Below are positions 44,541 through 53,018 of a stretch of DNA of 64,000 nucleotides, piece by piece; the stretch's first letter is position 1; every line of letters starts with the position of its first letter. The position numbers were made by a program, and so were the translations under genes. Source of the stretch: Conexibacter woesei DSM 14684 (GTDB taxonomy: Bacteria; Actinomycetota; Thermoleophilia; Solirubrobacterales; Solirubrobacteraceae); NCBI RefSeq assembly GCF_000025265.1, contig NC_013739.1:744001-808000 (forward strand), given 5' to 3'. The notes beneath the pieces were generated by a model. It had not been told where the DNA came from. It saw only the letters and a program-made list of their open reading frames with translations, and made no database searches.

Positions 44541-45740
44541 CTAGTGGTGCTCCCAGCTCTCCAGCCGGCGCCGCACGGCGCCGAGGAACTGGGCGGCGAG
44601 CACGCCGTCGAGCGCGCGGTGGTCCCAGGAGAGCCCGAGGACCGTCTGCGGGCGGATCGCGATCATGTCGTTGCCTTCGTCATCGGTGACCACGATAGGG
44701 CGTTTGACGACGGCTTCGAGATCGAGGATCGCCACCTGCGGCTGATTGATCACCGGCGTCGCCATCAGCGAGCCATATTGGCCGGGGTTCGTGATCGTGA
44801 ACGTGCCGCCGGCGACGTCGTCGGGCGTGAGCTGCTTGGCGCGCGCTCGCGCAGCGAGATCTCTGATGCGCACGGCGAGCCCTTCGGCCGACAGCTCCTG
44901 CGCGTCGCGGATGACGGGGACGATCAGCCCGTCCTCACCGAGCGAGACGGCGATGCCGAGGTGGACCGCGTCGTGCTGCCGATAGCGCTCGCCGTCGAGC
45001 GTCGCGTTGAGCGCCGGGAACTCGCGCAGCGCCTCGACGGCCGCGCGCGCGACGAGCGGGAGCGCGGTCGTTCCGAGCGCTCTGCGCGCGGCCTCGACGC
45101 GGCCCATGTCTGCCTCCATCCACGTCGTGCACGTGGCGGCGGTGTCGAGCGAGCGCTTCATGTGGGCGCCGATCTGGCGGCGCATGCGCGAGAGCGTCTC
45201 GCCCTCGGCCGGGTCGGCGCCCGCCGCCGGCGCGGCGGCCGGTGCCGGCTCGGGTCTGTACGGGCTCTCGATGTGGAGCGGCGGCTCGGCGGGAGCGGGA
45301 GCGGCCCGCTCGCCGGCGCGTTGCGCATCGAGGAAGGCGAGCACGTCCTGCTTGCGGACGCGTCCGTCGCGGCCGGTCCCGGTCACCTGCGCGAGGTCGA
45401 CGTGGTGCTCGGCGGCGATCCGCGTGACGACGGGCGAGTAGTGGCGGCTGTGGCCGTTGCCGGCGGCGTGCGCGGGCGCCGCGCCGGTGCCGATCCGCGC
45501 GAGCACGGTCCCGACGTCGACCGTCTCGCCGGCCTGCACGACGATCTCGGCGAGCACACCGCTCGCGGGCGCCGGCACCTCCGTGTCGATCTTGTCGGTC
45601 GAGATCTCGCAGATCGTCTGCTCGGCGGCGACCGCCTCGCCGGGCGCGACGCGCCACTCGACGACCGTCCCCTCGGCGACCGACACGCCCATCTGCGGCA
45701 TCGTCACGTCGACGAGCTGCTCAGTAGGCGAGGAGGTCAC
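44541..45740 (-). CDS. 2-oxoacid dehydrogenase E2 acyltransferase
   Basis: The 399-residue core component carrying acyl groups in a pyruvate, 2-oxoglutarate or branched-chain oxoacid dehydrogenase. One lipoyl domain (about 8-85) has its Lys in STDKIDTEV. A peripheral subunit-binding domain (about 125-165, SPVVTRIAAEHHVDLAQVTGTGRDGRV) and the catalytic domain with SWDHRALDG follow. GTG 45740 has AAGGAGG upstream inside the E1beta gene, giving a 20-base overlap; the stop abuts lipB. The substrate class cannot be decided by eye. Confidence 0.9.
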   Translation of the reverse strand: MTSSPTEQLVDVTMPQMGVSVAEGTVVEWRVAPGEAVAAEQTICEISTDKIDTEVPAPASGVLAEIVVQAGETVDVGTVLARIGTGAAPAHAAGNGHSRHYSPVVTRIAAEHHVDLAQVTGTGRDGRVRKQDVLAFLDAQRAGERAAPAPAEPPLHIESPYRPEPAPAAAPAAGADPAEGETLSRMRRQIGAHMKRSLDTAATCTTWMEADMGRVEAARRALGTTALPLVARAAVEALREFPALNATLDGERYRQHDAVHLGIAVSLGEDGLIVPVIRDAQELSAEGLAVRIRDLAARARAKQLTPDDVAGGTFTITNPGQYGSLMATPVINQPQVAILDLEAVVKRPIVVTDDEGNDMIAIRPQTVLGLSWDHRALDGVLAAQFLGAVRRRLESWEHH

Positions 45741-46686
45741 GGCACGCCTCCTTCACGCGCTCGACGCCGGGCAGGACGGCCTGCTCCAGCGGCGGGGAGA
45801 ACGGGATCGGCACGTCGGGCGTCGCGACCCGGACGACCGGGCCGTCGAGGTGCTCGAAGCCCTTCTCGGCGATCAGCGCCGCGACCTGCGCGCCGGCGGC
45901 GCAGGTGCTGTTGGCCTCGTCGAGCACGACGACCTTCGAGCACTTGCGCACGCTCGCGAGGATCGCCTCCTCGTCGAGCGGCTTCAGCGAGCGCAGGTCG
46001 AGCACCTCGACCGAGGCGCCGTCGATGTCCGCCGTCGCCTCCAGCGCCGTATGCACCATCGCGCCGTAGGCGATCACGACCAGCTCATCGCCCGCACGCG
46101 CGACGCGGGCGCTGAAGTCGGTCGTGTAGGTCCCTTCCGCGACCTCGCCCTTGACGCGGCGGTAGAGGTGCTTGTGCTCCAGGTAGACGACCGGGTTGGG
46201 ATCGCGGATCGCCGAGATCAGCAGACCCTTCGCGTCCTCGGGCGTCGACGGGGCGACGACCTTTATCCCGGGCGAGTGCATGAACCACGCCTCGGGGTTC
46301 TGCGAATGGAACGGGCCGCCGGAGAAGCCGCCGCCGCTCGGCAGCCGCACCGTGATCGGGACCGCGAGCCCCTGGCGGTAGTGCATCTTGCCCGCGACGT
46401 TGACGAGCTGGTCGAAGCCGCAGGCGATGAAGTCGGCGAACTGCATCTCGCAGACCGGCCGCATGCCGACGACCGCCGCGCCGACCGCGGTGCCGACGAT
46501 GCCGGACTCGGCCAGCGGCGTGTCCATCACGCGATCGGCGCCGAACTCGTCGACGAAGCCGTCGGTGACCTTGAAGGCGCCGCCGAACGTGCCGATGTCC
46601 TCGCCCATCGCGAAGACGCGATCGTCGGCGCGCATCTCCTCGCGCAGGCCGTCGGAGATCGCCTGGAGATACGTGAGCGTGGGCAT
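45721..46686 (-). CDS. 2-oxoacid dehydrogenase E1 beta subunit
   Basis: A 321-residue subunit of the thiamine-diphosphate E1 component. Visible motifs are GEDIGTFGGAFKVTDGF (cofactor Glu region), DTPLAESGIVGTAVGAA, the FADFIACGFDQLVNVAGKMHY block and RLPSGGGFSGGPFHSQN, ending VIAYG...VLDLRSLKPLD and PVVRVATPDVPIPFS. It starts directly after the E1alpha stop with no spacer and overlaps the E2 start. It forms the alpha2-beta2 E1 enzyme with the upstream gene. Confidence 0.93.
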   Translation of the reverse strand: MPTLTYLQAISDGLREEMRADDRVFAMGEDIGTFGGAFKVTDGFVDEFGADRVMDTPLAESGIVGTAVGAAVVGMRPVCEMQFADFIACGFDQLVNVAGKMHYRQGLAVPITVRLPSGGGFSGGPFHSQNPEAWFMHSPGIKVVAPSTPEDAKGLLISAIRDPNPVVYLEHKHLYRRVKGEVAEGTYTTDFSARVARAGDELVVIAYGAMVHTALEATADIDGASVEVLDLRSLKPLDEEAILASVRKCSKVVVLDEANSTCAAGAQVAALIAEKGFEHLDGPVVRVATPDVPIPFSPPLEQAVLPGVERVKEACRDLLAY

Positions 46687-47775
46687 CTACGCCTCCCTGC
46701 CGGCGCCGGCCGCCGCGAAGCCGCTCCACGGCGCGCGCCCGTCGCCGAGCGGGATGGCATCGCCCTCGGCGAAGACGCCGTCGAGCACGGTCGCCGGGTC
46801 GGGCATCGGCGCCGCCAGCGCCTCTTCGGTCGCGGCGTCGACCGTCGCCTGCACCTCGGCGCGCAGTGCCGCGACGTCGACCGGCTCGGAGAGCGCGGCG
46901 AGCCGCCGTTCCTGCTGCTCGATCGGGTCGCGCTCGCGCCAGTGCGCGAGCTGCTCGGGCGGCACGTACTTCATGTCGTCGTGCGCCGCGTGGCCGTGCA
47001 TCCGCATCGTGACGGCTTCGACCAGCGTCGGGCCGCCGCCGGCGACCGCGCGGGCACGCGCCTCGCGCACGACCTCGAACATCGCCTCGACGTCGTTGCC
47101 GTCGACCGTCACGCCCGGCATCCCGTACGACCTCGCCCGCTCGACCGGGTCGACGGCGTACTGCTGGGCCGTCGGCGTCGAGTAGGCGTACTGGTTGTTC
47201 TCCAGCACGAAGATCACGGGCAGCCGCTGGACCGCGGCCCAGTTGAGCGCCTCGTGGAAGTCGCCGCGCGAGGTCGAGCCGTCGCCGAAGAACGTCAGCG
47301 CGGCGCGCGCCTCGCCGCGCAGCTTGAACGCCATCGCCATGCCGGTCGCGACGAGCATCATGTCGGGCAGCATCGAGACCATCCCGACGCAGCCCAGCTC
47401 GGCCGCGCCGAAGTGGACGTTGCCGTCGCGGCCGCCGGTGACGCCGGTCGCGCGGCCCATGTACTGGGCGAGGATCCGCGCGGGCTCGACGCCGCGCACG
47501 ACGTGCGCGGCGAGGTCGCGGTGGAGGATGCAGAGGCGGTCCTCCGCCGCCATCGCGTACGCCGCGCCGGCGGAGACGGCTTCCTGGCCGTACCCGTCGT
47601 AGAACGAGCCGGGGACCTTGCCCTGGCGGTAGAGGCTCATCGCGCGCTCCTCGACGATCCGCATCGTCAGCATCGCGCGGAGCAGATCGACCCGGTCGGT
47701 GCGGGTCAGGTGGACCGATACGTCAGCGGGCGGTTCCTCGGCCGCTGCGGCCGGTCGGGCGGTCTGCGTCGCCAT
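46687..47775 (-). CDS. 2-oxoacid dehydrogenase E1 alpha subunit
   Basis: A 362-residue E1 subunit that binds thiamine diphosphate. The cofactor motif GDG-x(24-27)-NN is present as GDGSTSRGDFHEALNWAA...VLENNQYAYSTP. The HRDLAAHVVRG and DGNVHFG stretches match the acetoin/branched-chain-type E1alpha. It is the first gene of the cluster; ATG 47775 is preceded by AAGGGAGAG. Upstream lies a 223-base region with two GGGATCTCCG direct repeats. Pyruvate, acetoin or branched-chain oxoacids are all possible substrates. Confidence 0.92.
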   Translation of the reverse strand: MATQTARPAAAAEEPPADVSVHLTRTDRVDLLRAMLTMRIVEERAMSLYRQGKVPGSFYDGYGQEAVSAGAAYAMAAEDRLCILHRDLAAHVVRGVEPARILAQYMGRATGVTGGRDGNVHFGAAELGCVGMVSMLPDMMLVATGMAMAFKLRGEARAALTFFGDGSTSRGDFHEALNWAAVQRLPVIFVLENNQYAYSTPTAQQYAVDPVERARSYGMPGVTVDGNDVEAMFEVVREARARAVAGGGPTLVEAVTMRMHGHAAHDDMKYVPPEQLAHWRERDPIEQQERRLAALSEPVDVAALRAEVQATVDAATEEALAAPMPDPATVLDGVFAEGDAIPLGDGRAPWSGFAAAGAGREA

Positions 47776-47810
47776 CCTGCGCTCTCCCTTTCAGTTCGTG
47801 AACCGGGATC

Positions 47811-47854
47811 GGGATCTCCGCCCGGCTCCCTGCGTGCTCGATCCGGGATCTCCG
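47811..47854. repeat. Direct repeats GGGATCTCCG upstream of E1 operon
   Basis: GGGATCTCCG at 47811-47820 and again at 47845-47854 (34-base period), within the divergent 223-base region before the E1alpha gene. Candidate regulator sites. Confidence 0.4.
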
Positions 47855-47936
47855 TTCGGGCACGACCACAGGGGACACATCACTCATGAGGGTACTCCCG
47901 TCCGCACCCCCCGACCGGGTGGGTGAGCCCACGTTC

Positions 47937-47958
47937 GTCGGAATGTCACGCTTCCGAC
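47937..47958. promoter_or_regulatory. Inverted repeat GTCGGAA/TTCCGAC
   Basis: A perfect 7-bp inverted repeat around TGTCACGC, 26 bases before the TAGGAT box of the carbonic anhydrase gene. Confidence 0.4.
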
Positions 47959-47983
47959 CGGGTGCGTTTGGCGGGGGGAGCCC

Positions 47984-47989
47984 TAGGAT
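47984..47989 (+). promoter_or_regulatory. Putative -10 box TAGGAT
   Basis: TAGGAT ends 9 bases before ATG 47999 of the carbonic anhydrase gene; very short leader. Confidence 0.4.
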
Positions 47990-47998
47990 CCAGCGGCG

Positions 47999-48622
47999 AT
48001 GAGAAACCTGCTCGCCGGAATCCACGACTTCCAGCGCGAGGGCTTCCGTTCTCAGCGCACCCTGATGGAGCGGCTCGCGGTCGAGGGACAGAGACCGCAG
48101 ATCGCGCTCGTCAGCTGCTCGGACTCGCGCGTGCTGCCGGAGATGTTCACCCAGGCGGCGCCGGGCGACATCTTCCTCGTCCGCAACGCAGGCAACATCG
48201 TGCCGGCGGCGACCGTCGCCAACGGCGCGCCCGGCGAGGCGGCGTCGCTGGAGTTCGCCGTCGAAGTGCTCGGCGTGCGTGACGTCGTCGTCTGCGGCCA
48301 CACGCACTGCGGCGCGGTCGACGCGATCCTGAACCCGGAGACGATCGCCGGCCTGCCGAACCTCGAGCGCTGGCTGCTCAGCTCGCAGGAGACCGGGCGG
48401 ATCGTGAGAGAGCGCTATGGGCACCTCGAAGGTGACAGCCTGATGCGTGTCGCGGTCGCCGAGCACGTGCTCGTGCAGCTGGAGCACCTGCGCGCGCTGC
48501 CGTTCATCGCGCGGCGCTTGGAGGAGCCGGACTTCGCGATCCACGGCTGGGTCTACGACATCGTCACCGGCGAGGTCGTCGTCTACGACGTCGACGCCGG
48601 TCGCTTCCGCGACCTCGACTGA
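47999..48622 (+). CDS. Beta-class carbonic anhydrase
   Basis: A 207-residue zinc enzyme that interconverts CO2 and bicarbonate in the cytoplasm. The zinc ligands and catalytic dyad are seen: SCSDSRVLPEM (Cys, Asp, Arg) and GHTHCGAV (His and Cys). VRNAGNIVP and the C-terminal HGWVYDIVTGEVVVYD complete the family pattern. No membrane or signal segment. It is transcribed away from the dehydrogenase operon. Confidence 0.94.
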   Translation: MRNLLAGIHDFQREGFRSQRTLMERLAVEGQRPQIALVSCSDSRVLPEMFTQAAPGDIFLVRNAGNIVPAATVANGAPGEAASLEFAVEVLGVRDVVVCGHTHCGAVDAILNPETIAGLPNLERWLLSSQETGRIVRERYGHLEGDSLMRVAVAEHVLVQLEHLRALPFIARRLEEPDFAIHGWVYDIVTGEVVVYDVDAGRFRDLD

Positions 48623-48630
48623 CGCCTCAC

Positions 48631-48636
48631 TACGCT
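48631..48636 (+). promoter_or_regulatory. Leaderless-type -10 box TACGCT
   Basis: TACGCT, six bases, then ATG 48643. Confidence 0.5.
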
Positions 48637-48642
48637 CCTGCG

Positions 48643-49245
48643 ATGGAGCGCGTGTGGTCCTCCCGGCTGCGCTGGCGCCTGCGCGGAGCGTGGCTGGCGC
48701 CGCTGCTCGTCGTCTTCGTCGTCGCCGACGGGATCCTGCTGTCGCGGCTGCCGATCTCCGGCGAGGGACCGGATCTGGTCGGCGGGCTGCTGCTGTCGGC
48801 GTTCTTCAACCTCGTCGCGGTCGCCGCCGTCGCGCCGTTCGTGGGCATCGCGGTGCGCCGCCGCCGGCCCGATCTGCCGGCGTTCGTCGCGCGCGACCGC
48901 GCCGGCGCCGCGCTCGTGCTGGCGATCGCCGCGGCGCTGCTCGCCGGCGGGCTGCTGCACCACGGCGAGGTCGAGCGCAACCGCGCGGCGATGCGCGACG
49001 CGCTCGCCCGCGGTCAGGCGTGGATCGGCGCGAGCCCGAGAGCGGACGCGGCGATCCGTCGCCACGTGCGGACGGCCGACGTCGTCGCGATCGTCGACGG
49101 GCGCGTCTTCCGCGTCTGCGTGCAGCGCCCGAGCGACCCCCGCAGAGCGTTTTGCGCGGTCGTCGACACGGACGCGAGCTACCCCGCCGGGATCAGATAC
49201 GGCGGCGCCGAGCCGAACCAGTCGTTCAGCGCGGGCTGGCGCTGA
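48643..49245 (+). CDS. Membrane protein of unknown function
   Basis: A 200-residue protein with three hydrophobic segments in its first half (about 16-36, 48-68 and 86-106) and a soluble C-terminal domain (about 108-200) holding two Cys (FRVCVQRP and RAFCAVVD) and a VDTDASYPAG segment. No family recognised. Its leaderless-type promoter shows that it is transcribed apart from the carbonic anhydrase gene 20 bases upstream. It is convergent with the GNAT gene, with 2 bases between stops. Confidence 0.65.
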   Translation: MERVWSSRLRWRLRGAWLAPLLVVFVVADGILLSRLPISGEGPDLVGGLLLSAFFNLVAVAAVAPFVGIAVRRRRPDLPAFVARDRAGAALVLAIAAALLAGGLLHHGEVERNRAAMRDALARGQAWIGASPRADAAIRRHVRTADVVAIVDGRVFRVCVQRPSDPRRAFCAVVDTDASYPAGIRYGGAEPNQSFSAGWR

Positions 49246-49247
49246 CC

Positions 49248-49778
49248 TCAGCCGCCGCGGGGCGGCTCCGGCTGCGCGCCGTCCTCGCGCGGCGCGAGCT
49301 GGAGCTGCCACCAGCCGACGTCGCGCCACGCGCCGGCCTTCCAGCCGATTGCGCGGTAGATGCCGACCTGCTCGAAGCCGAACGCCTCGTGCAGGCCGAC
49401 GCTGCCCGCGTTCGGCAGCGTGATCCCCGCGCACGCGATCCGGAAGCCGCGCTCGCGCAGCAGCGCCAGCAGCGGCTCGTACAGCGCGCGCCCGACGCCG
49501 CGGCGCTGGAACGCCGCGTCGACGTAGACCGACACGTCGGCCGCCCAGCGGTAGGCGGCGCGCGTGCGATGCGGGCCGGCGTAGGCGTAGCCGGCGACGC
49601 GGCCGTCGCGCTCGTCGACGAGGAAGGCGTGGGTGTGCGACAGCTGCTCGATCCGGCGCGCGAGCTCGGCTGCACCGGGCGGCGTCTCCTCGAACGAGGC
49701 GGCGCTGTCGACCACGTACGGCGCGTAGATCGCCGCGCAGGCGGCGGCGTCGCGAGCGGGGTCGGCGGGGCGGATCAT
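49248..49778 (-). CDS. GNAT N-acetyltransferase, phosphinothricin type
   Basis: A 176-residue acetyl-CoA-dependent N-acetyltransferase. The start IRPADPARDAAACAAIYAPYVVDSAASFE and the acetyl-CoA loop QRRGVGRALYEPLL, then LPNAGSVGLHEAFGFEQVGIYRAIGWKAGAWRDVGWWQL, match the phosphinothricin/methionine-sulfone acetyltransferase (PAT/MddA) group. The substrate is probably an amino-acid analogue, not certain. ATG 49778 fits the family start; a further upstream ATG at 49796 adds six unconserved residues. Confidence 0.85.
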   Translation of the reverse strand: MIRPADPARDAAACAAIYAPYVVDSAASFEETPPGAAELARRIEQLSHTHAFLVDERDGRVAGYAYAGPHRTRAAYRWAADVSVYVDAAFQRRGVGRALYEPLLALLRERGFRIACAGITLPNAGSVGLHEAFGFEQVGIYRAIGWKAGAWRDVGWWQLQLAPREDGAQPEPPRGG

Positions 49779-49862
49779 CGCGGCACTGTGGCACACGGCC
49801 GCGCTCGCACAGGATTAGGGTGGCGACGACGGCGATCGACGACGACCGGGAGGCGGACGGCG

Positions 49863-50663
49863 ATGGGCGAACGGGACCACTACGAGCACGGTGTCCCGTG
49901 CTGGGTCGATCACGCGTCCGGCGATCCCGACGGCGCGGCCGCCTTCTACAGCGTGCTGCTCGGCTGGGAGACGCAGGACACGATGCCGCCCGACGCGCCC
50001 GGCCGCTATCTGATGTGCACGCTCGACGGCAAGGAGGTCGCCGCGATCAGCACGCAGCCGATGGAGGGCGTGCAGCCGGCCTGGAACACCTACGTCGCGG
50101 TCGACGACGCCGACGCTGCCGCGGCGTCGGCGGCGGAGGCGGGCGGGACCGTGCTGGCGGGTCCGTTCGACGTCTTCGACGCCGGCCGGATGGCCGTCGT
50201 GCAGGACCCGGCCGGCGCCGTCGTCTCGCTGTGGCAGGCCGGCGTGCACAGCGGCGCCGCGCTCGTCAACGAGCCGGGCTCGCTCGCCTGGAACGAGCTG
50301 ACGACGCGCGACGTCGAGGGATCCGAGCGCTTCTACGGCGCCGTCTTCGGCTGGCGCACGGAGGCGATGGAGTTCGGCGGCGGGCGCTACTTCACGTGGT
50401 ACCGGCGCGGCGACGGGACGCCCGACCCGGAGACCGCGATGGGCGGGATGATGCCGATGGACGGCGAGATCTGGCCGTCCGATCTGCCGCCGCACTGGAT
50501 GACGTACTTCGCCGTCGAGGACGCCGACGCGACCGCCGCGCGCTGCCGCGAGCTGGGCGGCGCCGTCGCGGTCGCGCCGTTCGACACGCCGGCCGGCCGC
50601 ATCGCGGTCCTCAACGACCCGGTCGGCGCGGTCGTCTCGGTCATCCAGATGCCGGCGGCGTGA
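49863..50663 (+). CDS. Two-domain VOC (glyoxalase-like) protein
   Basis: A 266-residue protein with two vicinal-oxygen-chelate domains. Each has the pattern GxPCWVDHASGDPDGAAAFYSVLLGW (first) and SLAWNELTTRDVEGSERFYGAVFGW (second) followed by AVVSLWQ or AVVSVIQ. It resembles 27-kDa antigen CFP30B-like VOC proteins. Metal-dependent lyase, dioxygenase or binding roles are all possible. ATG 49863 has GGGAGG upstream. Its 3' end overlaps the convergent YihY gene by 23 bases. Confidence 0.85.
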   Translation: MGERDHYEHGVPCWVDHASGDPDGAAAFYSVLLGWETQDTMPPDAPGRYLMCTLDGKEVAAISTQPMEGVQPAWNTYVAVDDADAAAASAAEAGGTVLAGPFDVFDAGRMAVVQDPAGAVVSLWQAGVHSGAALVNEPGSLAWNELTTRDVEGSERFYGAVFGWRTEAMEFGGGRYFTWYRRGDGTPDPETAMGGMMPMDGEIWPSDLPPHWMTYFAVEDADATAARCRELGGAVAVAPFDTPAGRIAVLNDPVGAVVSVIQMPAA

Positions 50664-51501
50664 CCTCGGGCGGATGGTCGGTCTCGCCGCCGAGGACGGC
50701 GCCGACCGCCGCGCAGGCGACGAGCACGAAGCCGGCGCCGACGAGCCAGGAGACGAGCGCGATCGCGATCCCGATCGAGCCGTAGCGGTCGGCCGACTCG
50801 GCGATCGAGTCCGGCATGTAGACGACCGAGGCGATGCTGAGGCCGGTCATCCCGACCGACGTCAGCACGGCGGAGGGCACCAGACGGTGCCAGTCGACGC
50901 GCTGCGCGAGCAGCACCCACGGCGTGAACAGCCACAGGACTGCGCCGCCGCCGAGCGCGACGATCAGCGACACGAGCGGGCCGGTGAGGTCCTCGATCCA
51001 CGAGCGGACCCCGGCGAAGAGGGTCGCCCACACGATGATCCCGGCGAGCCACTTGAGCCCGGCGACGCTGCCGGCCCAGCCGCGCGCCTGCAGCCGCCAC
51101 GCGTTCTCGTAGACGCGCTGGAGCGCACGCGTGAAGCTGAGGCTCGAGCCGATCAGCAGCGCGATGCCGACGACGGAGATCGCGCCGCGCGTCGTGTCCG
51201 GCCGGGCGAACGTCTCGCGAACGATGTCGGCCGTGCTGCCGCTCAGGTGGAACCGTCTGATCAGGCTGTCGGCAGCGCTGTCGGCACCCGGCAGGTACGC
51301 GTTCGCTATGACCATCAGCGGCACGAGCGCGGTGAAGGTGAGCGAGCCGAGCGCGACCGCGCGGTCGACGAACTGCATCTGCACGAGCCGGTCGAGGCAG
51401 GCGCGCACCAGCTCGACGGCACGCGCGGGGACCGTCCGCCCGGCGATCGGCCGGCTCAGCCATGCGAGCGGGTCGCGTGGCTCGTGCGGCTCTGTCGTCA
51501 T
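50641..51501 (-). CDS. YihY/BrkB-family membrane protein
   Basis: A 286-residue inner-membrane protein with six hydrophobic segments. Family marks are ALGSLTFTALVPLMVIANAYLPG and LARxxW-like segments including SLSFTRALQRVYENAWRLQ and a GGGAVLWLFTPWVLLAQRVDWHRLVPSAVLTSVGM loop. Function is unknown for this family; it is not an RNase. The start overlaps the stop of the HerA-like gene by four bases (ATGA), so it belongs to a three-gene unit with the two upstream genes. Confidence 0.85.
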   Translation of the reverse strand: MTTEPHEPRDPLAWLSRPIAGRTVPARAVELVRACLDRLVQMQFVDRAVALGSLTFTALVPLMVIANAYLPGADSAADSLIRRFHLSGSTADIVRETFARPDTTRGAISVVGIALLIGSSLSFTRALQRVYENAWRLQARGWAGSVAGLKWLAGIIVWATLFAGVRSWIEDLTGPLVSLIVALGGGAVLWLFTPWVLLAQRVDWHRLVPSAVLTSVGMTGLSIASVVYMPDSIAESADRYGSIGIAIALVSWLVGAGFVLVACAAVGAVLGGETDHPPEVTPPASG

Positions 51502-53018
51502 GCCCAGTCCGCGGGCACGTCGGCGCCGCCTTCCTGCGCAACGCGCGCGCCGAAGCGGACGAACGCGGGCTGCGGCGAGATCCGTCCCGCGACGAGGCTC
51601 TCGCCGAGCCCGAACAGCGTCGCCTGCTCGATCAGCGCCGCCGGCACGAACGAGAAGACGCTGGCCGCGTAGGCGGCGTCGGCGGCCGAGTTGAGCCGCA
51701 TCAGGACGAGGTTGTCGCACTGCGAGACGACGTTCTGGTGGACCTTCTGCGGCCGCTGCGTCGCGGCGAGCAGGTAGATGCCGAACTTGCGCCCCTCCGC
51801 CGCGATCCGCACGGCCGCGTCGGTCGCCAGCGCGGTCAGCGCATCGCCCGGCGCGGCCGGGCAGACGTTGTGCGCCTCGTCGATCACGACGAGCAGCGGA
51901 CGGCGTGCCGCGCGGCGCTCCCACAGGCGCGTCAGCAGCGCGCCGGAGACGAGCGCCTGCTCCTGCTGGTCGGGCAGCGCGCCGAGGTCGACGACGAGGC
52001 AGCGCCAGTCGTCGCGGTCGAGCGCGTCCAGCAGCGAGCCCTGCTGCTCGCGCGCCCACACCGCGAAGCGGTCGACGCCGAGGTTGCGCGCACGCGTCGC
52101 GATCCGCATGCCGTCGCCGGCGAGCGTCCGCTCCAGCGCGGCGAAGTCGCGCGGGCGCTCGTCGGCGAGCAGCCGCGCCAGCTCCGCGTACTCCTCGCGA
52201 TCGTCGATCGGGTCGAGCCGCAGCAGCGCGGCGTGCGCGGCCGACGTCAACTCGGGGAAGCGCAGCCGCAGGCGCTCGTCGGCGCTGTCCGCGGCCGGCT
52301 GGGCGCCGTGCACGACGATCGACGCCGCCGCCTGCGCCCACGTCGCCGCCGCGCCCGCGTCGGCGCCGGGGTGCGCCTCGCGCAGCCGCACGAAGTCGGA
52401 GTTCGGGTCGAGCACGATCACGCGCAGCTCGGTCCGCAGCAGCAGCTGCTCCAGCACGACGCCGAGCGAGTACGTCTTGCCCGAGCCCGACTGCCCACAG
52501 AAGAACGTGTGGCGGTCGAAGCCGCGCGCGTCGAGCGCGTACGGGACGCCCGGCGCGGTGCTCAGCTCGCCGACCGGCAGCGGGGCGCGCGCGCCGCCGC
52601 GCTGCTCCAGCCAGGCGGCGACCTCCACCGGCGTCGCCGGTCGGGCGGTCGCGTCGTGGAACGTGCGCGGGTCGTCGTCGACGAGCCGGCCGGCGCCGCG
52701 CGCGCTGCGCACGACGAGGCGCGTCGAGATGCTCTCGAGCACCGCTCTGTCGACCGGCAGCGCGAGGTTCGCCGCCTCCTCGCGTACCAGCTCCAGCGAT
52801 TCGAGCAGCCCGAGGCGTGTCCCGCCGTCGCCGCCGTCGAGCGCGACGTAGCCGCCCGGCCGCAGCCGCAGATCGTGCAGCGACGCCTGGACGGTGAAGC
52901 GGCGGCCGTCGAGCGAGCTGGCGAGCGGCAGCACGGCGCGTTCGAGCTGCTCGCGCAGCGCGCGGTAGTCGGCGAGCCGACTGGGGAGCGCTTCGAAGGC
53001 GGTCATCGACCCCATCAT
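51498..53018 (-). CDS. HerA-like ATP-binding protein
   Basis: A 506-residue ATPase of the HerA/FtsK-like superfamily. The Walker A is GQSGSGKTYSLGVVLEQ near residue 175 and the Walker B LLVVIDEAHNV; an arginine-rich sensor follows in RIAAEGRKFGIYLLAATQRPQKVHQNVVSQCDN. The N-terminal domain is a HAS-barrel-like beta region. HerA proteins act as hexameric motors at DNA ends, yet the operon context with membrane proteins hints at another role. ATG 53018 is preferred because its ATGA overlaps the preceding stop; 53006 is the alternative. Confidence 0.8.
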   Translation of the reverse strand: MMGSMTAFEALPSRLADYRALREQLERAVLPLASSLDGRRFTVQASLHDLRLRPGGYVALDGGDGGTRLGLLESLELVREEAANLALPVDRAVLESISTRLVVRSARGAGRLVDDDPRTFHDATARPATPVEVAAWLEQRGGARAPLPVGELSTAPGVPYALDARGFDRHTFFCGQSGSGKTYSLGVVLEQLLLRTELRVIVLDPNSDFVRLREAHPGADAGAAATWAQAAASIVVHGAQPAADSADERLRLRFPELTSAAHAALLRLDPIDDREEYAELARLLADERPRDFAALERTLAGDGMRIATRARNLGVDRFAVWAREQQGSLLDALDRDDWRCLVVDLGALPDQQEQALVSGALLTRLWERRAARRPLLVVIDEAHNVCPAAPGDALTALATDAAVRIAAEGRKFGIYLLAATQRPQKVHQNVVSQCDNLVLMRLNSAADAAYAASVFSFVPAALIEQATLFGLGESLVAGRISPQPAFVRFGARVAQEGGADVPADWA

